A stretch of 9,264 bases of DNA, from NCBI GenBank assembly GCA_021767625.1, contig JAASTB010000064.1:1-9264 (forward strand). Reading direction: 5' to 3'. The stretch comes from Wenzhouxiangella sp. GTDB taxonomy: Bacteria; Pseudomonadota; Gammaproteobacteria; Xanthomonadales; Wenzhouxiangellaceae. A program made the position numbers and the translations under genes. Shown in pieces: positions 1 to 5,614 of this stretch (the stretch's first letter is position 1; each line of letters opens with the position of its first letter). Under the pieces are notes generated by a model. The model saw nothing but the letters and a program-made list of their open reading frames with translations, made no database searches and had not been told where the DNA came from.

Positions 1-47
1 CGACGCGTGGCGAGGCCTTTGGCGAGCCCTCCCATGCTCGCCCGGCC
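1..47. repeat. Right half of a hairpin repeat, truncated by the window edge
   Basis: Bases 1-17 (CGACGCGTGGCGAGGCC) are identical to 1411-1427, the loop of the hairpin repeat between argC and argH. In both copies exactly 23 nt follow before a shared CCCGGCC (41-47 here, 1451-1457 there), but the 23 nt differ. The left half of this copy lies outside the window. It sits just downstream of argH. I infer a second member of the same dispersed element with a different stem sequence. Confidence 0.6.
21..42 (-). terminator. Stem-loop after argH, possible operon end
   Basis: GGCGAGC (21-27) and GCTCGCC (36-42) form a perfect 7-bp stem with an 8-nt loop, 11 bases past the argH stop codon on the minus strand. 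No run of T follows, so this is not a canonical intrinsic terminator. It also lies inside the variable part of the repeat copy at 1-47, so the short hairpin may simply be part of a larger one extending beyond the window. Confidence 0.3.
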
Positions 48-52
48 ACCCC

Positions 53-1354
53 CTAGTCCGCCTTCAGTGTCTGAAGCCGTTCACGTAAGCGGTCCAGCAG
101 CAAATTGGCGTTGCCGCCGGGTGATACGCGGGCCTGGAGGCTGGCCTCCGGGGTACGGCCCGCCAGGTCTTCGATTTCGGCCGCGGCTTGCCGGTAGGCT
201 TCGCGGAAGGGCCGGCCCTGGCCGACCAGTTCGTTGGCGCGGTCGGTGGCGTGCAGGGCGGGGGCGATGGCCTCGCGCATGCGCGTTTTGTTCCAGGTGA
301 CGCTGTCGAGCAGCCCCGGCACCAGGGCCAGACCGGCCAGCCCGCGTTCGAACGCCCGGATCAGCGGGGGCTTGGTGTCCTGCAGGTCGCGCTGGTAGCC
401 CGAGGGCAGGGACAGGACGCTATCGAGCTCCGCCCGGGCGCCGACGATGGTGGCATGCAGGGAGCGGAGCAGTTCGACGGTGTCCGGGTTGTGCTTGTTG
501 GGCATGATGGACGAGCCGGTGCAGTAGGCGCTGCCGATCTTGAGGAAGCCGAACTCCTCGCTGGCGTAGAGACTCAGGTCCCAGGCAAACCGGCGCAGGT
601 CGCCGGTGGCCGCGGCCAGGGCGTCGATTGCGCGCAGCTCGATCTTGCCGCGGGCATTCTGGGCGTACTGCGGGTTGACCACCAGGCGGGCGAAGCCCAG
701 CTCCGCCGCCACGCCGTCTCGATCGAGCGGCAGGTTGACCCCGAACCCGGAGGCGGTGCCGAGCGGGCTGGCGTCGATCCATTCGGCGATCCGCGCGGCG
801 AGTTCGGCGTTGTCGATGAAGGCTTCCGCGTGGCCGGCCCACCACAAGCCCGCCGAGGAAGGCATGGCCTGCTGCAGGTGGGTATGTCCCGGCAGCGGCA
901 GCATCGCCTCGGATTCGGCGCGATCGAGCGCCACCGCGGCGATTGCCCGGCAGGTCTGCCCGAGTTGCTCGAGCCGATCGCGCAGGTACAGGCGGATGGC
1001 GACGGCAACCTGGTCGTTGCGGCTGCGGCCGGCGTGGATGCGCCCGCCGACCTCGCCGAGTCGTTCGGTCAGCCAATACTCGATGGCCGAGTGCCCGTCC
1101 TCGAAGCGCTCGTCGAGGACGAACTCGCCCGCGGCAAATGCGTCTCGCAGTTCATCGAGGGCGGCGACCATGGCCTCGGCCTGACCTTGCTCGAGTACAC
1201 CGATGCGGGCCAGTCCTCGGGCATGAGCCTGGCTGGCGCGGACATCGAAAGGCAGCAGCTCACGGTCGAGGAGGACATCCTGGCCGGCCAGAAAGCGCAT
1301 CACCCGCTCGTCGACTTCACCGCTCGAATCCTTCTTCCAGATGTAGTCAGCCAT
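53..1354 (-). CDS. argH: Argininosuccinate lyase
   Basis: Splits argininosuccinate into arginine and fumarate, the last step of arginine synthesis, as a cytoplasmic homotetramer. The 433-residue protein has the superfamily landmarks in order: the GRIHAGRSRNDQ segment (about 104-115), the GHTHLQQAMP segment (156-164) with the catalytic-region His, and the fumarate-lyase signature GSSIMPNKHNP (280-290) on the mobile serine loop. Asn replaces the more usual Gln in that signature; I recall this in xanthomonad relatives. The length is slightly below the E. coli type (about 457). I chose the ATG giving MADYIWKKDSSG because AAGGAA lies 6 nt upstream; an in-frame upstream extension of 27 residues runs through the hairpin repeat and is not protein-like. 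It is the last gene of the minus-strand arg operon, 120 bp after argC. Confidence 0.95.
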   Translation of the reverse strand: MADYIWKKDSSGEVDERVMRFLAGQDVLLDRELLPFDVRASQAHARGLARIGVLEQGQAEAMVAALDELRDAFAAGEFVLDERFEDGHSAIEYWLTERLGEVGGRIHAGRSRNDQVAVAIRLYLRDRLEQLGQTCRAIAAVALDRAESEAMLPLPGHTHLQQAMPSSAGLWWAGHAEAFIDNAELAARIAEWIDASPLGTASGFGVNLPLDRDGVAAELGFARLVVNPQYAQNARGKIELRAIDALAAATGDLRRFAWDLSLYASEEFGFLKIGSAYCTGSSIMPNKHNPDTVELLRSLHATIVGARAELDSVLSLPSGYQRDLQDTKPPLIRAFERGLAGLALVPGLLDSVTWNKTRMREAIAPALHATDRANELVGQGRPFREAYRQAAAEIEDLAGRTPEASLQARVSPGGNANLLLDRLRERLQTLKAD

Positions 1355-1377
1355 CGGGGGTTCCTTGTTTCCGGGAC

Positions 1378-1457
1378 GGCCGGGTGGAAGGCGGCACCTT
1401 TGCTTCAGTTCGACGCGTGGCGAGGCCCTCCGCAAAGGCGCCGCCTTCCACCCGGCC
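1378..1457. repeat. Long hairpin repeat between argC and argH
   Basis: The arms 1378-1403 and 1432-1457 are reverse complements over 26 bp with one mismatch (A at 1396). The loop is 28 nt (1404-1431) and contains CGACGCGTGGCGAGGCC, which recurs at 1-17. The element fills most of the 120-bp spacer between argC and argH and would be transcribed as a very stable intercistronic stem-loop. It ends 23 nt before the argH start and does not cover its AAGGAA ribosome site. No T run follows, so I read it as a REP-like dispersed element rather than a terminator. It could affect mRNA stability or the argC:argH expression ratio. Confidence 0.8.
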
Positions 1458-1474
1458 TTGGTGCTGCGTTCTGT

Positions 1475-2431
1475 TCATTGGGTGGTTTCGATCACGCCCG
1501 TCAGTTCGTCCAGGCCGAGCGCGAGGTTGATGTTCTGCAGCGCCTGGCTCGCCGCGCCCTTGAGGAGATTGTCCAGCGCGACCACGAAGCTGGCGCGCAT
1601 CGAGTCGCGCTCGTCGACGGTGAAACCGCCGATGGCCAGGCGCGGCGTGCCGGCCACCTCGCGTATCTCGGGAATCTCCTCGCTGAGGCGAATCAGCGGC
1701 TCGCCTTCGTAGTGCTGCCAGTACATCGCCAGCAACTCCTCGCTGGAAAGCGGCTCGGTGAGCATCACCGAGACGGTCAGGGAGATGCCCCGGAAGAACG
1801 GGGCGACGTGCGGGTGGAACCGGACCGGTCGGCGAAGGTGGGCCGAGATTTCCTGTTCGTGCACGTGGCCGGTGAGCGCATACGGAATCAGGTTGTCGGC
1901 CAGCCGGTCGGGGTCGTTGCGCGGCGAAGGCGTCCTGCCCGCACCGCTGTAGCCCGACACGCCGAACAGCACGGGCGGGGCGGCCAGGGCACGGCGGATG
2001 GGCCACAGGCCGAACATGCCGCCGGTGGCGTAGCAGCCGGGGTTGGCGATGCGTTTCGCCGAGGCCAGGGCGTCTCGATTGAGCTCGGTCAGGCCGTAGG
2101 TCCAGTGCGCATCGAAGCGCCAGTCGGCACCGAGATCCAGCACCACGGCGTCCGGGTGCGCCTGGCCGATGGCATCCACCCAGGGCTGACTCTTGCCGTT
2201 GGGCAGGGCCAGCACCCAGACGTCGGCGTCGACCTTGCCGACGGCGTCGGGCTCGAGCGCCTCGAAGACATCGTCCGTTTCGGGCCATTCGGGTACGGAT
2301 TCCGCGATCGCCTGCCCGGCCTGGCTGTCGCTGGTCGCCACCGCCAGTTCGATCTCCGGATGCCTTGCGATCAGCCGCAGCAATTCCGAGCCGGTGTAAC
2401 CGCGGCCGCCGATCAGGGCCAGTCTGTGCAT
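1475..2431 (-). CDS. argC: N-acetyl-gamma-glutamyl-phosphate reductase
   Basis: Reduces N-acetylglutamyl phosphate with NADPH to N-acetylglutamate semialdehyde, the third step of arginine synthesis. The 318-residue protein starts with the dinucleotide-binding segment LALIGGRGYTGSELLRL (4-20), has the active-site NPGCYAT (130-136, nucleophile Cys133), and a GYSGAGR...GHVHEQE block (160-192) with the conserved His that assists catalysis. The ATG used here (MHRLALIGG) has AGGAGG 6 nt upstream; a longer in-frame extension would run back into the upstream gene. The start codon shares its A with the TGA of the DUF3307 gene (TGATG), and its ribosome site lies inside that gene, so translation of the two is probably coupled. 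The gene is followed by a hairpin repeat and argH. Confidence 0.95.
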   Translation of the reverse strand: MHRLALIGGRGYTGSELLRLIARHPEIELAVATSDSQAGQAIAESVPEWPETDDVFEALEPDAVGKVDADVWVLALPNGKSQPWVDAIGQAHPDAVVLDLGADWRFDAHWTYGLTELNRDALASAKRIANPGCYATGGMFGLWPIRRALAAPPVLFGVSGYSGAGRTPSPRNDPDRLADNLIPYALTGHVHEQEISAHLRRPVRFHPHVAPFFRGISLTVSVMLTEPLSSEELLAMYWQHYEGEPLIRLSEEIPEIREVAGTPRLAIGGFTVDERDSMRASFVVALDNLLKGAASQALQNINLALGLDELTGVIETTQ

Positions 2432-3180
2432 CAAGAACCTCCTGTCAATTCGGGTGCGAACCACCTGAGCGCCAGGCCGACGGCCACGACCTCACTGACG
2501 CTCAGCAAGGTGCCGATGACGAAATACTCGGCATGCTCGCGCCGCTTGCGAATGCTGTCGAAACGAAAGACCGACTTGGCGGCCAGGACCAGGCCGAGGA
2601 CCGACCAGGCTTCGATGAGAACCGCCGAAAACATCAGGAATCGTTCGAGCCAGCCGATGTAGAGCCCGGCGCGCGCCAGCCCGGACTGCGATTCGTCCGA
2701 ATCGGGCAGCAGCGACTGCAGGGCAAGGCGGTTAGCCCAGCCGAACGCCACGACCACGAGCAGGTAGCTGGCCAGAAGCACACCGAACCGGCCGGCATTC
2801 GGCCGCCACCATTCGGCCACCGCCGCCGCCCAGTCGGGACGGCCGGACAGCCACCAGGCCGCCAGCACCAGCACGGCAACGTGAACGGCCTGGTCGACGG
2901 CGAAGGCGGCCAGCGATCGCTCGCCGGGCAGGCGGTACTTGGCCAGGTCGGTCAGCAGGTGCAGCACGACGATGGCGCCGAACGCGATCGCCACCGCTCC
3001 GGCGCCGATGCCCGGCGGCGCGAACAGCAGCCAGGCCACAGCCAGGCAGGCCAGGTGCCAGGCGCCGTGCTCGAGCAGGGCGGCGGGGCGTCCCTCGCGC
3101 TTGCCGTCGATCACGGATCGGCGCTGCAAGACGAAATCGCCGAACAAGTGCGCAATCACCAGTGCAAGGAAGACCTGCAT
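2431..3180 (-). CDS. DUF3307 family polytopic membrane protein
   Basis: Function unknown; I recognise the family from its motifs. The 249-residue protein is very hydrophobic, with about seven likely membrane segments near residues 3-19, 37-54, 60-80, 94-112, 132-150, 179-203 and 219-240. Conserved polar residues sit in or beside the membrane: HLFGDFVLQ (11-19), H38/H42, HLLTD (74-78) and DQAVH (96-100), a pattern that could bind metal or act catalytically (inference). The GLYIGWLERFLMF (172-184) and AEYFVIGTLLS (217-227) blocks are typical of the family. The ATG at 3178-3180 overlaps the SatD stop by one base (TGATG), and its own stop overlaps the argC start the same way. DUF3307 genes are commonly paired with SatD genes; the location inside an arg operon is the odd part. 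An extra TTG codon just before the ATG is a less likely start. Confidence 0.85.
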   Translation of the reverse strand: MQVFLALVIAHLFGDFVLQRRSVIDGKREGRPAALLEHGAWHLACLAVAWLLFAPPGIGAGAVAIAFGAIVVLHLLTDLAKYRLPGERSLAAFAVDQAVHVAVLVLAAWWLSGRPDWAAAVAEWWRPNAGRFGVLLASYLLVVVAFGWANRLALQSLLPDSDESQSGLARAGLYIGWLERFLMFSAVLIEAWSVLGLVLAAKSVFRFDSIRKRREHAEYFVIGTLLSVSEVVAVGLALRWFAPELTGGS

Positions 3181-3866
3181 CAATCCGGTTCCGTTCCAGA
3201 CGAGGCCACAGTATGACCCAGCGGCCCGGCCAGCAACTCGCCCAGGTCCCTCAAGCTGGCCTGCAGTTCCCAGTAGCGCGCGCTGGCCAGGCTGCGCGAG
3301 ACGGTCGACTCGGCCACGTCCAGCTCGGCGGCCACTTCGGTCTGCTTGCCGGTTCGCTCATAACGCTCGATGACCTGCCACTGGCGGTCGGTGATGTCCT
3401 GCACGAGTGCATCGACCAGGCGAAGGATGCCGTTGCAGGCCGCCGCTCGCGTGTCGTCGGACGCGCCGACGCGAAGGCGCACCCGGCTCATGCCGTGCCG
3501 GGGCGCATCCAGCCGGTCCAAGGCCTCGCGGGCACGATAGAAGGCGTCACCGGTCACCGCCTGGTTGAGTGGGACGTCGGCGTCCGCGCCCGCCACGCGT
3601 TCGACCGCGCCGATGCCCGCCGCCAGGCGCAGGGACCACGGATGGAAGGTGCGCCAAAGCTCCCAGATCACGCGCGGCAGCGCCTCCGGCCTGTCGATCA
3701 GGCCCTGGAACTCGTCCCAGGCCGTCACGGCGTAGTCGAACTGCGTCCAGCCGCTGTGTCGATGCCGTTCGGAGAGCTCGGCCAGGAGTCGATCACGCCG
3801 CGCAGAGAAATCGGCGATCCGGCGTGAGTCGGCGACGTCGGCGATCAGCGCAATGCGGTCGGGCAT
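3180..3866 (-). CDS. SatD family protein with C-terminal helix-turn-helix
   Basis: Assigned to the SatD family; no biochemical role is established to my knowledge. The 228-residue protein opens with a strand-like IALIADVADSRR (5-16), has AWDEFQG (49-55) and TGDAFYRAREAL (105-116), and ends with a sigma-70 region 4 / LuxR-like helix-turn-helix around 160-197 (DRQWQVIERYERTGKQTEVA, then VAESTVSRSL). This suggests a DNA-binding output on a sensory or enzymatic N-terminal domain (inference). The ATG at 3864-3866 is preferred over an in-frame GTG three codons upstream because GAGGTG lies 6 nt before it. It starts 81 bp after argB ends, with an AT-rich patch that may be a promoter, and overlaps the DUF3307 start by one base. 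The pair may act together, with SatD controlling or sensing for the membrane partner. Confidence 0.82.
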   Translation of the reverse strand: MPDRIALIADVADSRRIADFSARRDRLLAELSERHRHSGWTQFDYAVTAWDEFQGLIDRPEALPRVIWELWRTFHPWSLRLAAGIGAVERVAGADADVPLNQAVTGDAFYRAREALDRLDAPRHGMSRVRLRVGASDDTRAAACNGILRLVDALVQDITDRQWQVIERYERTGKQTEVAAELDVAESTVSRSLASARYWELQASLRDLGELLAGPLGHTVASSGTEPD

Positions 3867-3897
3867 CGGATTCACCTCAATTGCCTATGACGATGCA

Positions 3898-3926
3898 TTT
3901 TTAACAATTTGCGTCTGGCCATGCAA
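3898..3926 (-). promoter_or_regulatory. Candidate internal promoter for satD
   Basis: The 81-bp gap between argB and the SatD gene is notably AT-rich within GC-rich DNA. On the minus strand TTGCAT (3926-3921) and TAAAAA (3903-3898) are 17 bp apart, a weak match to -35/-10 elements (3/6 and 4/6). A start a few bases downstream would leave a leader of about 25-30 nt with the GAGGTG site. No terminator after argB is visible, so read-through from argB is also expected. Confidence 0.3.
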
Positions 3927-3947
3927 GACGGCCGCCCTGGCCCGGAC

Positions 3948-5270
3948 TCACCCTACCCAGCCCGAGTCGCGCCGGCGGGCGTCCGCCGTCAAGCGCCCAA
4001 GCAACTCGAAGTCCTCGACTCCGATGCTGTAGACGATCCACTCTCCCTGCCGGTGGGTCGTATGGGCCTGCTGGAAATACCAGCCGGCGATGGGGTTGCC
4101 CGCCCGCGCCCGCCAGTACAAGGTGGGGAATCGCTGCCGCAGCGCCTGCCACAGCGCCGCCCCGAGACCTTCGCCCTGGGCTTCGGGCGTGACCACGAAC
4201 TTGTCGAGATAAGGCACCCCGTCCACTCCTGCAGTGACCAGCGCCGCGGCCCGACCGCTCTCGGCCCAGAACAGGCCGACCAGCTCGCGCTGTTCGAGCC
4301 AGTCGGGGCGCAGGCTCCGTCCGAAACTGTCTTCGAGCAGGATCTGCAGTTGCTCGCGATGCTCGGGCGAGACGGTCTCGAACCAGTCGATGGCCTCGCC
4401 GCGCCGGATGAGGGTGCCGGCACCGGTGTGGGTGAACAGCTCGCGCGTGAGATTCTCCGCCGAGGTGATCGAGACCGAGGTTTCCGGCGGAAGGCGATCG
4501 AGCATCTCCTTGATCTGCTGGAGCTTCAGGCGCATGCCCGAGTGCACCCAGTCCTGGGCCAGCAGGTGGTCGTAGTCGGTGCGCAGGCTGATCGCCGAGA
4601 TCACCCGTCCGCTGTAGTCGAGCAGGCCGCCGGTACCGGTCAGGAAGATCACCTTGTGGGGTTCCACCGCCCAGACCAGCTCGCGCGCGGCGATGTCGGC
4701 GTTGATGTTCATCACCTGCCCGGCCGGCGATTCGCCCAGGCAGGCGACCACCGGCAGCGAACCCGAGGCAATGGCGGTCCGCACCGGCTCGAGCTCGACG
4801 CGCTGGATCTCGCCGACCAGGCCGAGCCGCTCGCGGTCGGCCAGCTGCGCCTCGAACACGCCGTGCAGGATGCCGCGGGCGCGCACGCCTCGGGCCTCGA
4901 GCGCGTCGACCAACGCAGCATTGGCACGATAGATCACAGGGCGCGCCACGGCCATGACGTCCTCCGTGGTCACGCGCAGCCCGTCGCGCTTTTCGATCGG
5001 CACGCCGGCGGCTTCCATCGCCTCGTCGAGCTGCGGGCCGGCGCCGTGGAGCACGATGGGCGTCAGGCCCAGGCGGTGCAGGAAGGCCAGCGCGGCGGCC
5101 ATCTCGTCGAGATGGTCGCGCATGACCGCGCCGCCGACCTTGACTACGGCGAAGCGCGACTCCTCGATGCGCGAGAACTGCTTGAGATACTGGCGCGCCT
5201 CCCGGCTCGAGCCGAGTTGGCCGAGCAGTTCAATAACGGTTCTTCTTACCTCGGGCATGTCGGTTTCCAT
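3948..5270 (-). CDS. argB: Bifunctional N-acetylglutamate synthase/kinase
   Basis: Catalyses the first two steps of arginine synthesis: acetylation of glutamate by acetyl-CoA and phosphorylation of N-acetylglutamate. The 440-residue protein has an amino-acid kinase domain (about 35-295) with KVGGAVM (44-50), LHGAGPQLDE (74-83), NINADIAA (188-195) and GTLIRRGE (286-293). A GNAT acetyltransferase domain (about 300-425) follows, with FVVTPEAQGEGLGAALW (358-374) as the acetyl-CoA loop and NPIAGWYFQQAH (392-403). This is the Xanthomonas / vertebrate-like NAGS-K type (about 447 residues in Xanthomonas), not the E. coli ArgA or ArgB type. The N-terminal helix (about 10-35) is the arginine-responsive part in relatives, so feedback inhibition is expected. 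The start is the ATG giving METDMPEV; a second ATG four codons later (MPEVRRTV) is possible and has GGAAA before it. A strong terminator ends about 30 nt upstream of the start. Confidence 0.95.
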   Translation of the reverse strand: METDMPEVRRTVIELLGQLGSSREARQYLKQFSRIEESRFAVVKVGGAVMRDHLDEMAAALAFLHRLGLTPIVLHGAGPQLDEAMEAAGVPIEKRDGLRVTTEDVMAVARPVIYRANAALVDALEARGVRARGILHGVFEAQLADRERLGLVGEIQRVELEPVRTAIASGSLPVVACLGESPAGQVMNINADIAARELVWAVEPHKVIFLTGTGGLLDYSGRVISAISLRTDYDHLLAQDWVHSGMRLKLQQIKEMLDRLPPETSVSITSAENLTRELFTHTGAGTLIRRGEAIDWFETVSPEHREQLQILLEDSFGRSLRPDWLEQRELVGLFWAESGRAAALVTAGVDGVPYLDKFVVTPEAQGEGLGAALWQALRQRFPTLYWRARAGNPIAGWYFQQAHTTHRQGEWIVYSIGVEDFELLGRLTADARRRDSGWVG

Positions 5271-5300
5271 GTCGGATGCTCTGTTTTCGAAGCGCCAGAA

Positions 5301-5331
5301 ACGAAAAAACCCAGCCGGCGGGGCTGGGTTT
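5301..5331 (-). terminator. Intrinsic terminator in the argB leader (likely attenuator)
   Basis: On the minus strand AAACCCAGCC (5316-5307 is its partner strand; the 5' arm is 5331-5322 read as AAACCCAGCC) pairs perfectly over 10 bp with GGCTGGGTTT (5316-5307) around a 5-nt loop (5321-5317). The 3' arm runs into six T (5309-5304). This is a textbook rho-independent terminator facing argB. It ends about 30 nt before the argB ATG, too close for a normal promoter in between, so argB transcription must read through it. On the plus strand only three T follow, and no plus-strand gene ends there. Confidence 0.85.
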
Positions 5332-5381
5332 GGTCGCGTTCGGTTTGATCCTGCTACTTCACACTAACGCGCATCCCAGCC
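5322..5381 (-). promoter_or_regulatory. Candidate antiterminator of the argB attenuator
   Basis: On the minus strand, GGCTGGG (5381-5375) is complementary to CCCAGCC (5328-5322), which is the 5' arm of the terminator, and CGCGTT (5371-5366) is complementary to AACGCG (5340-5335). The two blocks are collinear and form one interrupted stem (7 + 6 bp, internal loop 3 by 6 nt) closed by a 25-nt loop. This stem and the terminator cannot form together. The upstream strand overlaps the last codons and stop of the short leader frames, so a ribosome finishing there would block it. The pairing is seen in the sequence; the regulatory role is inferred. Confidence 0.55.
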
Positions 5382-5493
5382 ATTCGTCGGCGAACGGCGC
5401 GGGCGTCGCGGGCACGGGCGAAGGGACGGGCAGGCGACCTTCGTCGATGAAGCGATTGCGGCAATAGCGCGATTCATGGTTGAAATGTGCCAC
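5359..5493 (-). CDS. Alternative small ORF in the argB leader, 44 aa
   Basis: A GTG-initiated 44-residue frame overlapping the 37-aa leader in another reading frame. GAGGA lies 8 nt before the GTG. The peptide begins MAHFNHESRYCRNRFIDEGR, passes through a Pro/Ala stretch (PVPSPVPATPAP, 22-33) and ends FADEWLGCALV. By my hand count GC at codon positions 1, 2 and 3 is about 68, 52 and 73 percent, the usual coding pattern of a GC-rich genome, better than for the 37-aa frame. It has four Arg in residues 9-20. It may be a real small protein, in which case the downstream terminator could be its own, or the true leader peptide of the attenuator. I do not recognise a family. Confidence 0.4.
   Translation of the reverse strand: MAHFNHESRYCRNRFIDEGRLPVPSPVPATPAPFADEWLGCALV
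5364..5477 (-). CDS. Candidate arginine-rich leader peptide, 37 aa
   Basis: An ATG-initiated frame of 37 codons upstream of the argB terminator. Seven residues are Arg, five of them within residues 20-28 (RPCPRRPRR, codons CGC, CGA, CGC, CGC, CGT). Codon 33 (GGC) is the first base block of the antiterminator strand, and the TAG at 5366-5364 touches its end. A ribosome stalled at the Arg cluster would leave the antiterminator strand free; one reaching the stop would cover it. Against it: no Shine-Dalgarno precedes the ATG. An in-frame TTG at 5495-5493 with GAGGA 6 nt upstream could serve instead (43 aa). Codon-position GC content does not favour this frame, and arginine clusters arise easily in GC-rich DNA. 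Confidence 0.4.
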   Translation of the reverse strand: MNRAIAAIASSTKVACPSLRPCPRRPRRSPTNGWDAR

Positions 5494-5614
5494 AACGCTT
5501 ATCCTCGCGCAACACTGCCGAGAACGGCCGCTCGCTGGCCATCGGCGGAGGGGGCCGATAGACTACCGGCCTTTGCCCGCCCTTCGCCCCCAACAAGAAC
5601 AAAAGGAACGCCCG
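5494..5614. other. Shared 5' region of divergent argB leader and endonuclease gene
   Basis: About 120 bp separate the leader frames (minus strand) from the endonuclease start (plus strand); promoters for both should lie here or inside the leader. I found no convincing -35/-10 pair in either direction. TTGAAA (5480-5485) and TATCCT (5500-5505) on the plus strand are only 14 bp apart. No clear ARG-box palindrome (TGAAT N4 ATTCA) is visible. Confidence 0.3.

Noticed and set aside
1355..1435. N-terminal extension of ArgH by 27 residues
   Set aside because: It would translate the hairpin repeat; the ATG at 1354 has a good AAGGAA site and gives the expected family N-terminus.
188..2662. An 824-codon open frame on the plus strand
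   Set aside because: It lies antisense to argH, argC and part of the DUF3307 gene, which have clear family motifs. Its translation has no domain-like pattern; it is the GC-rich antisense shadow of those genes.
3900..3947. Terminator after argB
   Set aside because: Only a 5-bp CGTCT/AGACG stem with a 9-nt loop and no proper T run; too weak to call.
3909..5348. A 479-codon plus-strand frame across argB
   Set aside because: Antisense shadow of the NAGS-K gene and its leader; no recognisable motifs or ribosome site.
5480..5614. N-terminal extension of the endonuclease by 45 residues
   Set aside because: The extension hides a clean signal peptide that begins at the ATG at 5615, which has AAGGAA 6 nt upstream.
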